Below, one piece after another: positions 51,936 to 60,093 of a stretch of DNA of 64,000 bases. The position numbers and the translations under genes were made by a program. The notes under the pieces were generated by a model. That model was not told the DNA's origin. It saw only the letters and a program-made list of their open reading frames with translations, and searched no databases. Numbering within the stretch: position 1 is the first letter of the stretch; the number at the start of each line of letters is the position of its first letter. Source of the DNA: Chitinophagaceae bacterium (lineage in GTDB: Bacteria; Bacteroidota; Bacteroidia; Chitinophagales; UBA10324); NCBI GenBank assembly GCA_016717285.1, contig JADKFU010000002.1, positions 310,001 to 374,000 on the forward strand. Direction: 5' to 3'.

Positions 51936-54900
51936 ATGAGAAATTTTTCCGTACTTATTTTGTTTCTTATTATTCATTCCACCTCGTGGGCTCAGATTAT
52001 TTCGCCGGTTCAAACGCTTAACTGGTCTGATACATTGCAAAGCCTTGAATTTTCAGATTATAAGCTTCATGATGTACTATATTTTAACGGAGCTTCTTAT
52101 GATGATCAAAATTATGGGTACCTGCCATTTTATTTTGAATCAGTCGCCGTTCCGTCGGATGGAATACCTGTCGTGGAGTTGACTGATGAAGTATATGCAC
52201 CTGCAATTCTTAAAAGAGGTTCGTTTCCCGTGGATTTCTTTAAATCAGTAGAAAATGTACCAGTCGTTAAAGCAGGTGTGGGTTATGAAATGAAGAAGCC
52301 GGTTCTTCAACTTTCAATTGTTCCCTTCCGGAAAAATCAATCCACAGGAGTAGTGGAAAAATTGATTTCTTTTCGATACAGCATAACCATGACACCTTCA
52401 AATACGGTTTCAAATGTTCGCGGAGGTGAAGAATTTGCTTCGCATTCTGTGCTTGCCAATGGTACCTGGTATAAAATTTCCGTAAAGAATGATGGTGTTT
52501 TCAAGCTGGATAAGAATTTTCTTGATGCATTGGGAATCAATACCACTTCTATAGATCCAAGAAATATCCGGATCTATGGAAATGGCGGAGGCATGCTTCC
52601 GGAACCCAATGCCACCTTCAGGTATGATGATCTGCAAGAGAATGCCATAAAAGTGAGTGGAGAAGAAGACGGGCGATTTGATGCTGCTGATTATGTTCAG
52701 TTTTATGCAAGGGGACCACATCGTTGGGTGTATGATGCTACCGCGAAAAAATTTGTTCACCAGTTGAATATCTATGCAAATGAAGCTTGCTATTTTATTA
52801 CTACCGATTTAGGAGCAGGGAAGAGAATTACAGAACTCGCTTCCGCTGTTGAATCACCTACTCTGCAGGTTACCACTTTTGATGATCGCGCTTTTCATGA
52901 GGTGGAACTGGAAAATTTTCTCGAAAGTGGCAGAGATTGGTATGGCGAATCTTTTGAGTTTGAAACTTCGCAACCATTCTCGTTCAGTTTCAGCAACGTG
53001 GTAACTACCACTCCGGTTAAGGTAACAGCAACAGTAGCGTCCAAAAGCATTTACGCTTCCAATACCTTCACAATGTCTGCATTGGGTCAAACCATCGATG
53101 CCGAAAGTATTTCTAAAGTCTGTAGTGACTATACTTGTCCATTTGCAAATGTGACAAAGCTGGAAGGTGAGTTTGTGACCGCGTCCGGAAATTTTGACGT
53201 GAACCTCGTATACACAAGAAATGCACAGGACGCCGTTGGATGGCTTAATTATATGGAAGTGAACCTGCAACGAAATTTATCCTGGACAGGATCTCAAATG
53301 AGCTTTAGAAATGTTGCTTCGTGGTTGCCTGGTAATATTGTTCAATATTCCGTGAGCAATACAAATTCTTCACTGCTGATTCTAGATGTAACAGATCCGA
53401 TTAATTGTCGCCGGCAGGCTACGGTAGCTAATGGTAATCAACTCCAGTTCACGGCGTTGGGTGATACGCTTCATGAATATGTTATCTTCTCTGACAATGA
53501 AGGAATTACTCCAACTGCTATCGGAAAAATTTCAAACCAGGATTTACATGGTTTACCGCAGGCGAGCTACCTGATTGTGACTCCGGGAAGCTTATTGTCG
53601 TTTGCTAATCAACTGGCAGATTTTCACCGGTCAAAATCCGGCCTAACGGTAAATGTGGTCACAGTTGATCAGATTTACAATGAGTATTCCAGCGGAACGC
53701 AGGATATTGTTGCCATCCGCGATTTTACACGCATGTTTTACAAAAGAGCAGGAACTGACCCACAGTTGTTGCCCAAATATATCTGCCTTTTTGGTGATGG
53801 CTCTTACGACAATAAAGGAAACATAGACGGTAATAAGGGGTTGATTCCTACTTTTCAAAGCGCTAACTCGGTGAGCGCCACCAGTTCTTTTGTGAGTGAT
53901 GATTTTTATGGATTGCTGGACGACAATGAAGGTGGCAATGTACTTGACCCCAATGCTAAACTGGATATTGCAATCGGACGTTTACCGGTGAATAACGAAG
54001 ATCAGTCTGCAGCAATCCTGAACAAAATAAATATTTATGGTTCTTCACAGTCCTTTGGAAACTGGCGCAACGTTGTCACATTTGTTGCTGATGATGAGGA
54101 TAACAATACACACATCAAAGATGCTGATGAAGTAGCAGTGGAAGTGGCAGCAAAATATCCGGTTTATAATTTCGATAAGATTTATTTTGATTCATACCAA
54201 CAGATATCTATTCCCGGCGGAACACGTTACCCGGATGCGAATACTGCCATCAATAACAGGATTTGCAATGGTACATTACTCATGAATTACGTCGGGCATG
54301 GGGGAGTTGGTGGCTGGGCACATGAGCGAGTGCTACAGATCAGCGATATAGAAAGTTATACCAATCTGTATAAGCTTACGCTTTTTGTTACAGCAACCTG
54401 TGAGTTCAGTAAATATGACGATCCTGCTATAGAATCTGCCGGTGAGATGCTGCTCTCCAATACAAAGGGCGGCGCCATTGCACTAGTTACAACAGTACGG
54501 CTTGTGTATTCTTCCGCTAACCGGTTGATGAATCAGGGTTTTATGGATAACGTCTTTCTTCCTGTTGATGGAGTGATACCACCACTGGGAGAAGTTTTCA
54601 GAAAAGGCAAAAACAGTATTGGCGGTGATACCAATAACCGGAAATTCACGTTGCTCGGAGATCCTGCGTTAACGCTTAATTATCCAACCTTTAATGTGGT
54701 TACAACTGCTATCAATTCGCATCCTGTAGGAACAGTGAACGACACCATCAAAGCTCTTCAACTGGTTACTATTGAAGGAAAAGTAAATGACTTGAACGGT
54801 AACGTGATGTCAGCATTCAATGGAACACTCTACCCGACTGTCTACGATAAGCCCATTACGTATCAGACACTTTCCAACGATCCGGCCAGTCAGGTTCGTA

Positions 54901-55292
54901 ATTTCACCCTTCAGAAAAACATTATTTACAATGGAAAAGCCAGTGTGAAAAGCGGCATTTTTTCTTTTTCGTTTGTGGTACCTAAAGATATTTCCTATCA
55001 GTATGGTTTTGGTAAGCTGAGTTATTATGCTGAAGATGGCACTGTGGATGCGAACGGCTATAAAAATGATGTGGTAATCGGCGGAGTGAGTGATTCAGCA
55101 AGTTTTGATGATAAAGGACCAGAAGTGAAAGTGTATATGAATGATGAAAAATTTGTGCGTGGTGGAATAACGGATGAAAGTCCGAGCGTACTGGTAAAGC
55201 TAAATGATGCCAATGGGGTGAATACAGTAGGCACCGGAATTGGCCACGATATTGCAGGCACCTTGGACAACGATTCAAAAATACGCTTGTGA
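51936..55292 (+). CDS. porU: Type IX secretion system sortase PorU (frameshifted; N-terminal and catalytic part)
   Basis: Start at ATG 51936 (MRNFSVLILFLIIHSTSWAQ, a signal peptide); an in-frame TTG four codons earlier is ignored. The 1118-residue product is a C25 gingipain-like peptidase: catalytic His788 in MNYVGHGGVGGWAHE and Cys822 in TATCEFSKYDDP, after a long N-terminal beta domain. PorU is the outer-membrane sortase that cleaves type A T9SS sorting domains and attaches anionic LPS to cargo. The frame ends early at 55290, after the conserved GIGHDI region, while the missing C-terminal residues continue in the -1 frame from about 55279. Inserting one A in the AAAAA run at 55277-55281 would restore KNTLVMNDFY. 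A sequencing error, or a true mutation, splits the gene. Confidence 0.93.
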   Translation: MRNFSVLILFLIIHSTSWAQIISPVQTLNWSDTLQSLEFSDYKLHDVLYFNGASYDDQNYGYLPFYFESVAVPSDGIPVVELTDEVYAPAILKRGSFPVDFFKSVENVPVVKAGVGYEMKKPVLQLSIVPFRKNQSTGVVEKLISFRYSITMTPSNTVSNVRGGEEFASHSVLANGTWYKISVKNDGVFKLDKNFLDALGINTTSIDPRNIRIYGNGGGMLPEPNATFRYDDLQENAIKVSGEEDGRFDAADYVQFYARGPHRWVYDATAKKFVHQLNIYANEACYFITTDLGAGKRITELASAVESPTLQVTTFDDRAFHEVELENFLESGRDWYGESFEFETSQPFSFSFSNVVTTTPVKVTATVASKSIYASNTFTMSALGQTIDAESISKVCSDYTCPFANVTKLEGEFVTASGNFDVNLVYTRNAQDAVGWLNYMEVNLQRNLSWTGSQMSFRNVASWLPGNIVQYSVSNTNSSLLILDVTDPINCRRQATVANGNQLQFTALGDTLHEYVIFSDNEGITPTAIGKISNQDLHGLPQASYLIVTPGSLLSFANQLADFHRSKSGLTVNVVTVDQIYNEYSSGTQDIVAIRDFTRMFYKRAGTDPQLLPKYICLFGDGSYDNKGNIDGNKGLIPTFQSANSVSATSSFVSDDFYGLLDDNEGGNVLDPNAKLDIAIGRLPVNNEDQSAAILNKINIYGSSQSFGNWRNVVTFVADDEDNNTHIKDADEVAVEVAAKYPVYNFDKIYFDSYQQISIPGGTRYPDANTAINNRICNGTLLMNYVGHGGVGGWAHERVLQISDIESYTNLYKLTLFVTATCEFSKYDDPAIESAGEMLLSNTKGGAIALVTTVRLVYSSANRLMNQGFMDNVFLPVDGVIPPLGEVFRKGKNSIGGDTNNRKFTLLGDPALTLNYPTFNVVTTAINSHPVGTVNDTIKALQLVTIEGKVNDLNGNVMSAFNGTLYPTVYDKPITYQTLSNDPASQVRNFTLQKNIIYNGKASVKSGIFSFSFVVPKDISYQYGFGKLSYYAEDGTVDANGYKNDVVIGGVSDSASFDDKGPEVKVYMNDEKFVRGGITDESPSVLVKLNDANGVNTVGTGIGHDIAGTLDNDSKIRL
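55277..55281 (+). other. A5 run at the porU frameshift
   Basis: Five A residues between GATTC and TACGC. With six, the two porU frames join into one of about 1290 residues with the conserved order GIGHDI...LVMNDFY. It is the likely site of the indel. Confidence 0.75.
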
Positions 55293-55816
55293 TGAATGAT
55301 TTTTACAGTGCCGACCTTGATAGCTATCAATCCGGTGAAGCAAGATATCCTTTGAGCAGCATGAGTGAAGGATTACATACCATAGTTGTAAAAGCCTGGG
55401 ACGTTTACAACAATTCATCGGAAGGCAGTACGGAGTTTATTGTTTCCACCTCTGCAGAATTGGCACTGGCGCATGTGCTGAATTATCCGAATCCATTCAC
55501 AACACGCACTGAATTCATGTTTGAGCACAATATGCCCGGTCAAATGCTCGATGTGATGGTGCAGGTTTATACTATTTCCGGTAAACTGGTGAAAACTATT
55601 CAGCAATCTGTGATGCCGGAAATGGTTGCTTTCAACGGTACCGGATGCAGCGATGCAGGAACCGCAGGAGGCTACAGGGTTAACGGTATTTTCTGGGATG
55701 GAAAAGATGACTATGGAGATGTGATAGGTAAAGGAGTTTACGTATACAAGCTGACTGTTCAGGCAGACAATGGAATGAAGGCCGATACCTTTGAAAAATT
55801 GGTCATTCTCAAATAA
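55289..55816 (+). CDS. porU: PorU C-terminal fragment (same gene, -1 frame)
   Basis: About 175 residues in the -1 frame relative to the upstream part, beginning NDFYSADLDSYQSGEARYPL (the expected continuation in PorU). Then come a SEGLHTIVVKAWDVYNNSSE segment, and a C-terminal FlgD-like/T9SS-type domain with LNYPNPFTTRTEFMFEHN and FWDGKDDYGDVIGKGVYVYK. Full-length PorU proteins end in this way, so this is not an independent gene. If the break is real, this part could be made only by frameshifting or re-initiation at GTG 55289 or ATG 55292, and the sortase would lose its C-terminal domain. A promoter-like element for porV lies at its 3' end. Confidence 0.85.
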   Translation: MMNDFYSADLDSYQSGEARYPLSSMSEGLHTIVVKAWDVYNNSSEGSTEFIVSTSAELALAHVLNYPNPFTTRTEFMFEHNMPGQMLDVMVQVYTISGKLVKTIQQSVMPEMVAFNGTGCSDAGTAGGYRVNGIFWDGKDDYGDVIGKGVYVYKLTVQADNGMKADTFEKLVILK

Positions 55817-55828
55817 AACTTAACTTTG
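55798..55828 (+). promoter_or_regulatory. Candidate porV promoter (-33/-7)
   Basis: ATTG at 55798-55801, 19 bases, then TAACTTTG at 55821-55828: good spacing and sequence for a Bacteroidota housekeeping promoter, ending 39 bases before the porV start and overlapping the porU end. It is the best match in the window. Confidence 0.6.
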
Positions 55829-55867
55829 CCCGCTTTTTAATCAACCAAAAAACAAGTAGAATTTTTG

Positions 55868-57061
55868 ATGAAAAGGACTTATCAATTACGAACAGCAACG
55901 GTTTTTATATTACTGGCAACAACATTTATTGGTGTTACTGCAAAAGCACAAACTGCTGCTGATTCATTAGATGGCCGTGTAAATGTGATAAATACCGCTG
56001 TACCATTTTTGCGAATTGCTCCTGATGCCAGATCGGGTGCCATGGGCGATGTTGGATTGGGGCTATCTGCAGATGCCAATGCGATTTTCTGGAATACAGC
56101 AAAAATCACTTTCGCAGAAAATAAACTTGCTATGGGCGTAACCTACACGCCCTGGCTAAGAGCGCTGGTAAGTGATATCTACCTGGCATCGCTCGGAGGC
56201 TATTACAAAGTGGATGATAACTCGGCACTTGCATTCGGACTTCGTTATTTTTCTTTGGGAAGCATCACTTTTACAAGTACTACCGGGCAGGTGATAGGAG
56301 ATTTTAATCCACAGGAATTTGCCATTGATCTTGGATATTCAAGGAAGCTTGCCACACATTTAAGTGTCGGTCTCAATCTTGGTTTTGTTTATTCAAATCT
56401 TGCTGCATCTTATGTAGTGAATAATGTTCCGATTAAAGCCGGTAAAGCTGTGAAAGCAGATCTTTCTACATTTTATACGCATCCTGCAAAATTTGGAAGT
56501 AAAACCAAGGGTTCCTACAACATCGGATTAACGGTTGCCAACATCGGAAATAAGATCACTTATACCGAATCTGCTGAGAATAAAGATTTTCTTCCTTGTA
56601 ATCTTGGGCTTGGTAGTGGCATCACCTTCCAGTTTGATGACTATAATAAACTCTCCTTTAATCTTGACTTTAACAAATTACTTGTGCCAACTCCTGACTC
56701 TGCAGGCGATTACCGAAGCCTTTCTACAGTAGAAGGAATATTTACCTCCTTTACTGATGCACCAGGTGGATTTTCTGAAGAAATGAGAGAAATTATGATT
56801 TCAACAGGAGCGGAATACTGGTACCGTGAGTTATTCTCCGTTCGTGCAGGATTTTTCTATGAAGATAAAACCAAAGGTGCCCGTCAATATATTACGGCCG
56901 GATTCGGTATCAAATACAATGTGTTCGGTTTGAATTTTTCTTACCTGATTCCTACTTCCAGTCAGAAAACACCGCTTGATAATACATTGCGTTTCTCTTT
57001 ATTGTTTGATTTTGATGCAATGAAAAAAGCACCTGAAGAAGCACCTTCAGATAGCGAATAA
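55868..57061 (+). CDS. porV: Type IX secretion outer membrane protein PorV (LptO)
   Basis: A 397-residue beta-barrel. The ATG at 55868 is preferred to a TTG one codon upstream. The signal peptide ends near TAKAQ (about 25). Family marks are NTAVPFLRIAPDARSGAMGD, the LGLSADANAIFWNTAKITFA segment, GVTYTPWLRAL and the FGIKYNVFGLNFSYLIP strand near the C terminus. PorV forms the shuttle and plug of the T9SS translocon, binds cargo sorting domains and delivers them to PorU in the attachment complex. It directly follows porU, the standard order, and has its own promoter-like element inside the end of porU. ispF begins 51 bases after its stop. Confidence 0.95.
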   Translation: MKRTYQLRTATVFILLATTFIGVTAKAQTAADSLDGRVNVINTAVPFLRIAPDARSGAMGDVGLGLSADANAIFWNTAKITFAENKLAMGVTYTPWLRALVSDIYLASLGGYYKVDDNSALAFGLRYFSLGSITFTSTTGQVIGDFNPQEFAIDLGYSRKLATHLSVGLNLGFVYSNLAASYVVNNVPIKAGKAVKADLSTFYTHPAKFGSKTKGSYNIGLTVANIGNKITYTESAENKDFLPCNLGLGSGITFQFDDYNKLSFNLDFNKLLVPTPDSAGDYRSLSTVEGIFTSFTDAPGGFSEEMREIMISTGAEYWYRELFSVRAGFFYEDKTKGARQYITAGFGIKYNVFGLNFSYLIPTSSQKTPLDNTLRFSLLFDFDAMKKAPEEAPSDSE

Positions 57062-57112
57062 AGGCATGATCAGGTTCATGTTCTCTCTTTCTCAGTTTAA
57101 ATAGTTCCTTCC

Positions 57113-57592
57113 TTGTCAGTTAGAGTTGGATTTGGATTCGATGTGCACCGCTTAGTTGCCGGAAGACCCATGGTACTTGGCGGAGTCGTGATTCCGTTTT
57201 CAAAAGGACCTGACGGTCATTCGGATGCCGATGTGTTGATTCATGCTATCTGTGATGCGTTGCTGGGTGCAGCCGGACTACGTGATATTGGATTTCATTT
57301 TCCCGATACGGACAGTTCGTATAAAAATATAGACAGCAAATTATTGTTGAAAGAGGTGATGATTCAGGTTGCAATAAAAAAATATAAAGTGGGGAATATC
57401 GATGTTACCCTTTGCCTTGAACAACCTAAAATAAATCCACACATTCCCGACATGAAAAAAGTGTTGGCTGAAGCACTTGCCATTCAGCAAGATGATATTT
57501 CAATCAAAGCAACCACTAATGAACGCATGGGATTTATTGGCCGCGAAGAAGGCGTTGCCGCATATGCTGTAGTTCTACTTGAATCCTGTTAA
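57113..57592 (+). CDS. ispF: 2-C-methyl-D-erythritol 2,4-cyclodiphosphate synthase
   Basis: A 159-residue enzyme of full length. It closes the cyclodiphosphate ring in the MEP pathway of isoprenoid synthesis, as a trimer with Zn2+ and Mg2+. The metal-binding FGFDVHRL is at the start (Asp and His within residues 8-14). GPDGHSDADVLIHAICDALLGAAGLRDIG and the IKATTNERMGFIGREEG segment complete the active site. The start is a TTG at 57113: no ATG lies in frame before the conserved region, and an in-frame TAA at 57098 rules out a longer frame. It follows porV by 51 bases and may be read from the same transcript. It is convergent with the arylsulfotransferase-like gene. Confidence 0.96.
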   Translation: MSVRVGFGFDVHRLVAGRPMVLGGVVIPFSKGPDGHSDADVLIHAICDALLGAAGLRDIGFHFPDTDSSYKNIDSKLLLKEVMIQVAIKKYKVGNIDVTLCLEQPKINPHIPDMKKVLAEALAIQQDDISIKATTNERMGFIGREEGVAAYAVVLLESC

Positions 57593-57632
57593 TTCCTGCG
57601 TTGTATTGCAACTTCAACAACCTGAGAAAAAA

Positions 57633-59732
57633 TTATTCCTTAATGAACTTCTTCACATCAGGATGATGAATTCCATCATCTATTTTAAGAAGGTAGATTC
57701 CGGCAGGCCATGACGCAGTATTTACCGTAAACAGATCTTTTTCTTCACTGTCAAATTCAGTTTCAAACATTACGTTGCCGACCATATTTACTATGGTAAT
57801 GTTTGCAACCAACGGCTCCTCAAAAGAAATATTCAACACATCAACGGATGGAACCGGGAAAATGCTAACCTGATGCTGCAACTGGTTTTGTTCGTAAGCT
57901 ATTTTTTGAGGTGGCGTTGTAAATGTATCCAGTTCAGAATAGGGTGACTTTTTTAAAGGAGAAGAAGCGCATATTGTCTGAACCTGCCATTCGTAAGCAG
58001 TCGAAGGTAATAATCCCGTCAATTGAACCTTATTTTTTGTTATACCCGTTACAGTAGTCCAGTTGGAAGGTCCCAGCGGACGGTATCTTAACTTATATTT
58101 TTTAACGCCCGTTGCCGGTGCCCATGAAAGCGTGGTTTTGGAAGGTTTTGGATTTGCAGTCATGGTATATCCGGTAATCCTGCTGCATGGGTCCCAATCG
58201 TATTTATGTACCCTGTAACTTTTTTGACCAATCGAATCGAAGCTCATTTCCCAAACTATGTTTTTATTGTAGTCCACCTCTGTCTGGTTGGGCACACCAT
58301 TGGCAACCAGGCCCCAGTCAATCATTGTATTTCCATTGGGCAATCGTTGGGCATTACCGGTAGCAGTGCCGTAAACTTTAATTCCGTTTACATCCGGATG
58401 CTCGTAGTACCAGACGAGTGTTGCCGTTTTATTTATTTCATCCAGTTGATATTCTTTTGCGCTGGAAACTTGTGGCGTCATTTTATTCCCATTGTTGAAA
58501 ATGGTGATATTGCCATTTTCAATTCTGCGCAGATCGTGCTGGGAAGCAAAATGTTTAACATTGTTATCATTTATGAATGTAAATTGATTATTCTCTCCAC
58601 CCATCCGCCAAATGATTTCGCCGGTTTCACGGTTGATCTTCGTCAGTTCATCCATGTTTCTGCAGGAGATCAGGATATTCCCGTCAAAGTCACGCTCCAC
58701 TGAATTTCCATGTACATAATCAACATTCAGATTAGTAAGCGGTGTATATTGATTAGCATCCGTAAACTGAAAATGATCTTCACTGCGCCATTCAAATACA
58801 ACCTCCTTGTTTTGATCCAATTCCTGCAATACCAGGTATTGAACCACTGCATTTGTCAATCCACCATATGCCGTCATATCGGTAACTGTATTTTCATAGG
58901 CCTGAAGCAAAATGTGACCATCAGGATACATCATTACATCATGATCATTGGTTGATAATTCATATCCGTTTTTACACTGCGCAGAATCTATAAGATTGTA
59001 ATTTGAATCCAGGATCATCCACATTGCCTTATCTCTTGAGAAATAGGAAAGGTATCCGCTTGCATTTAATTTAAAATCCCGGCCATTCTGCCCCACATCT
59101 TTTGCCCAAACCATGTCGCCGTTGTTCTCAATAATGGTAGTGAAGGAATTGGTTGCCGGATCTGGGCCCGTTTGATCTTCATGATTAGAATAAAAAATAC
59201 GGCCCGGCGCCGGATTATTATTGATGCTGATTGTGTATGTGGGCATTGAATCTAAAGGATAGGTAATCTTTTGAGCATCCTTCTTGGAGGGATCATAACC
59301 ATATTCATCAATAAAATTTTGAAGCTTAGCGAGCCTGATCAGTTTCTCCTGTTCACCCGAAGTTTTTGCACGTATTCCAAAGCTGAAAGTGATGCCATTG
59401 ATTTTCTCTCCATTCTCCTTTAATAGTGTTGAGTGCACATTTACCGTTACAGTTTCCTCAAAGAAAAATGGCACTTCAGGTTTTACAATGATGGTTTTAT
59501 CGTCATCAGACAACAGTGCCGTCCAATTGTGTTTGCCACTTTTTGATCCTGTTATTTCCACAAATTGCTGATTGTTTATTGATTCACGATCCATTGCATT
59601 GCCATTTTTCAGCAGGATAGTAGTCTGAGGATGATGCGAGGACGAGCCGGGCAAAGGATTAACGTAATTAAATTGCGCAAATAGTATCTTCGAAAAGAGG
59701 CAGCAGGAGAGGAGGGTAACCGTAAATTTCAT
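57633..59732 (-). CDS. Arylsulfotransferase-like secreted protein with Fn3 and T9SS domains
   Basis: A 699-residue protein. Signal peptide about 1-19 (ends ILFAQ). The segment FNYVNPLPGSSSHHPQTTIL opens the N-terminal beta domain, and residues about 160-510 form the ASST propeller. Visible marks are VWAKDVGQNGRDFKLNASGY, the NDHDVMMYPDGHILLQAYE strand, HGNSVERDFDGNILISCRN, ETGEIIWRMGG and ASQHDLRRIENGNITIFNNG, the latter two carrying the conserved histidines. A fibronectin type III domain (about 520-610) and a type A T9SS domain (VSIFPVPSVD to KFIKE) follow. ASST enzymes move sulfate between phenols without PAPS, through a sulfohistidine. Activity here is inferred from the family. Confidence 0.88.
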   Translation of the reverse strand: MKFTVTLLSCCLFSKILFAQFNYVNPLPGSSSHHPQTTILLKNGNAMDRESINNQQFVEITGSKSGKHNWTALLSDDDKTIIVKPEVPFFFEETVTVNVHSTLLKENGEKINGITFSFGIRAKTSGEQEKLIRLAKLQNFIDEYGYDPSKKDAQKITYPLDSMPTYTISINNNPAPGRIFYSNHEDQTGPDPATNSFTTIIENNGDMVWAKDVGQNGRDFKLNASGYLSYFSRDKAMWMILDSNYNLIDSAQCKNGYELSTNDHDVMMYPDGHILLQAYENTVTDMTAYGGLTNAVVQYLVLQELDQNKEVVFEWRSEDHFQFTDANQYTPLTNLNVDYVHGNSVERDFDGNILISCRNMDELTKINRETGEIIWRMGGENNQFTFINDNNVKHFASQHDLRRIENGNITIFNNGNKMTPQVSSAKEYQLDEINKTATLVWYYEHPDVNGIKVYGTATGNAQRLPNGNTMIDWGLVANGVPNQTEVDYNKNIVWEMSFDSIGQKSYRVHKYDWDPCSRITGYTMTANPKPSKTTLSWAPATGVKKYKLRYRPLGPSNWTTVTGITKNKVQLTGLLPSTAYEWQVQTICASSPLKKSPYSELDTFTTPPQKIAYEQNQLQHQVSIFPVPSVDVLNISFEEPLVANITIVNMVGNVMFETEFDSEEKDLFTVNTASWPAGIYLLKIDDGIHHPDVKKFIKE

Positions 59733-60093
59733 AGCTAATTTTTTTGAAGCAGGTTATTACAAATTGCTTATTTATGCTCACGAATTTAAAAATACGAATT
59801 TGTTTTTTTCAAAATCAACATTGTTTAGTGTCTTTCTTATACGAACAGTGTTTCCCCGTACACAGTCTTTAAAACTGACCTTTGGGGCTCTTTATTAAAA
59901 CAAGTCGCTTGAAGACAATTATTTGTCGAACAATCCCGCTCTTTTGCCGAAATGTTGACTAATGGCAGGTATTTCCTGTAAACCCTGTTATCTTTGCGCG
60001 CCAAAAATAAGACATAGGATATTTTTAATCGCAAACATTTCCTTTGAATTAATTTTCAAACTCTTTGCCAACTAAACCATTTCCCTTTACTAC
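59733..60093. other. Divergent gap between the arylsulfotransferase-like gene and pepO
   Basis: 361 bases, AT-rich, with no gene. The pepO -7 element is near 59989. A short minus-strand open frame at 59837-60034 is not credible. Confidence 0.6.
59989..59996 (+). promoter_or_regulatory. Candidate -7 element for pepO
   Basis: TATCTTTG fits TAnnTTTG and lies 98 bases before the pepO start; no TTTG at the usual -33 distance. Confidence 0.35.

Noticed and set aside
55277..55292. Programmed -1 ribosomal frameshift in porU
   Set aside because: The zero-frame heptamer A AAA ATA does not allow good re-pairing in the A site, and no downstream pseudoknot was obvious. PorU is not known to use frameshifting. 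An indel in the A run is simpler, though not proven.
59837..60034. 65-residue minus-strand open frame in the pepO upstream gap
   Set aside because: It has no signal or family resemblance and lies over the candidate pepO promoter.
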